Assembly (NCBI GenBank): GCA_938084085.1
Contig: CALKDV010000472.1
Span: 1-5,138, forward strand
Source: an uncultured Nannocystaceae bacterium
GTDB taxonomy: Bacteria > Myxococcota_A > Polyangia > Nannocystales > Nannocystaceae
Length of the DNA stretch: 5,138 bases
Direction of reading: 5' to 3'
Shown here: in pieces, positions 5,096 through 5,138 of the stretch
How the letters are laid out: every line of letters begins with the position of its first letter
How positions within the stretch are numbered: the stretch's first letter is position 1
The notes under the pieces: model-generated
Databases searched by the model: none
Seen by the model: the letters and a program-made list of their open reading frames with translations, nothing else
Told to the model about the DNA's origin: nothing
Translations under genes and position numbers: made by a program

Positions 5096-5138
5096 TCCCA
5101 GATCGTCCAATCGGCAGGACACCGGGTTCTGATCCCGT
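5096..5138 (+). tRNA. tRNA-Gln (anticodon CTG), 3' part outside window
   Basis: The first 43 positions of a tRNA can be assigned. The acceptor 5' strand is TCCCAGA (5096-5102), position 8 is T, and the D-arm is GTCC (5105-5108) / GGAC with loop AATCGGCA, holding A14, G18G19 and A21. The anticodon arm is CCGGG, loop TTCTGAT, then CCCGT. The loop has T33 and anticodon CTG, which reads the glutamine codon CAG. U at position 1 is also typical of bacterial tRNA-Gln. The closing anticodon-stem pair 27-43 would be C-U, a mismatch. The T-arm and the acceptor 3' strand are past the window end, so completeness cannot be judged. Confidence 0.82.

Overview
The window reads as GC-rich chromosomal DNA of a free-living bacterium. 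Coding is dense, third positions are GC-heavy and GTG is used as a start. The mix of a class I fructose-bisphosphate aldolase, a Ycf46-type AAA+ ATPase and an exported-looking molybdoenzyme would fit a myxobacterium or related deltaproteobacterial lineage. That placement is an impression from gene content, not a phylogenetic result. No insertion sequence, phage gene, CRISPR array or other mobile DNA is visible.

Left part (1-2418, + strand): the 3' end of smpB (trans-translation), then a complete 500-residue Ycf46-type AAA+ ATPase, then a 135-residue protein whose pattern resembles the DUF1257/Ycf35 family. The gaps are short (43 and 43 bases), so the three may be co-transcribed. The gap before the DUF1257-like gene holds a strong stem-loop that covers the only purine-rich stretch usable as its ribosome binding site.

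Middle (2432-3723): a class I aldolase on the minus strand converges on the DUF1257-like gene, with 13 bases between the stop codons. Upstream of it is a 278-base divergent intergenic region. This carries two 6-bp hairpins, an inverted pair of GTTGACA heptamers and three adjacent perfect palindromes, but no clear sigma-70-type promoter pair.

Right part (3724-5138, + strand): a two-gene unit overlapping by 14 bases. The first gene is a YuiH/COG2041-type sulfite-oxidase-like molybdopterin protein with an arginine-rich hydrophobic leader. The second is a three-helix PepSY-associated membrane protein. Together they look like an exported molybdoenzyme with a membrane redox partner, similar in logic to MsrP-MsrQ but with a different membrane subunit. 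The window ends inside a tRNA-Gln (anticodon CTG) that has its own good promoter.

The two things most worth following up are the Ycf46-like/DUF1257-like pair, whose biochemical role is unsettled, and the coupled molybdoenzyme/PepSY-TM pair.
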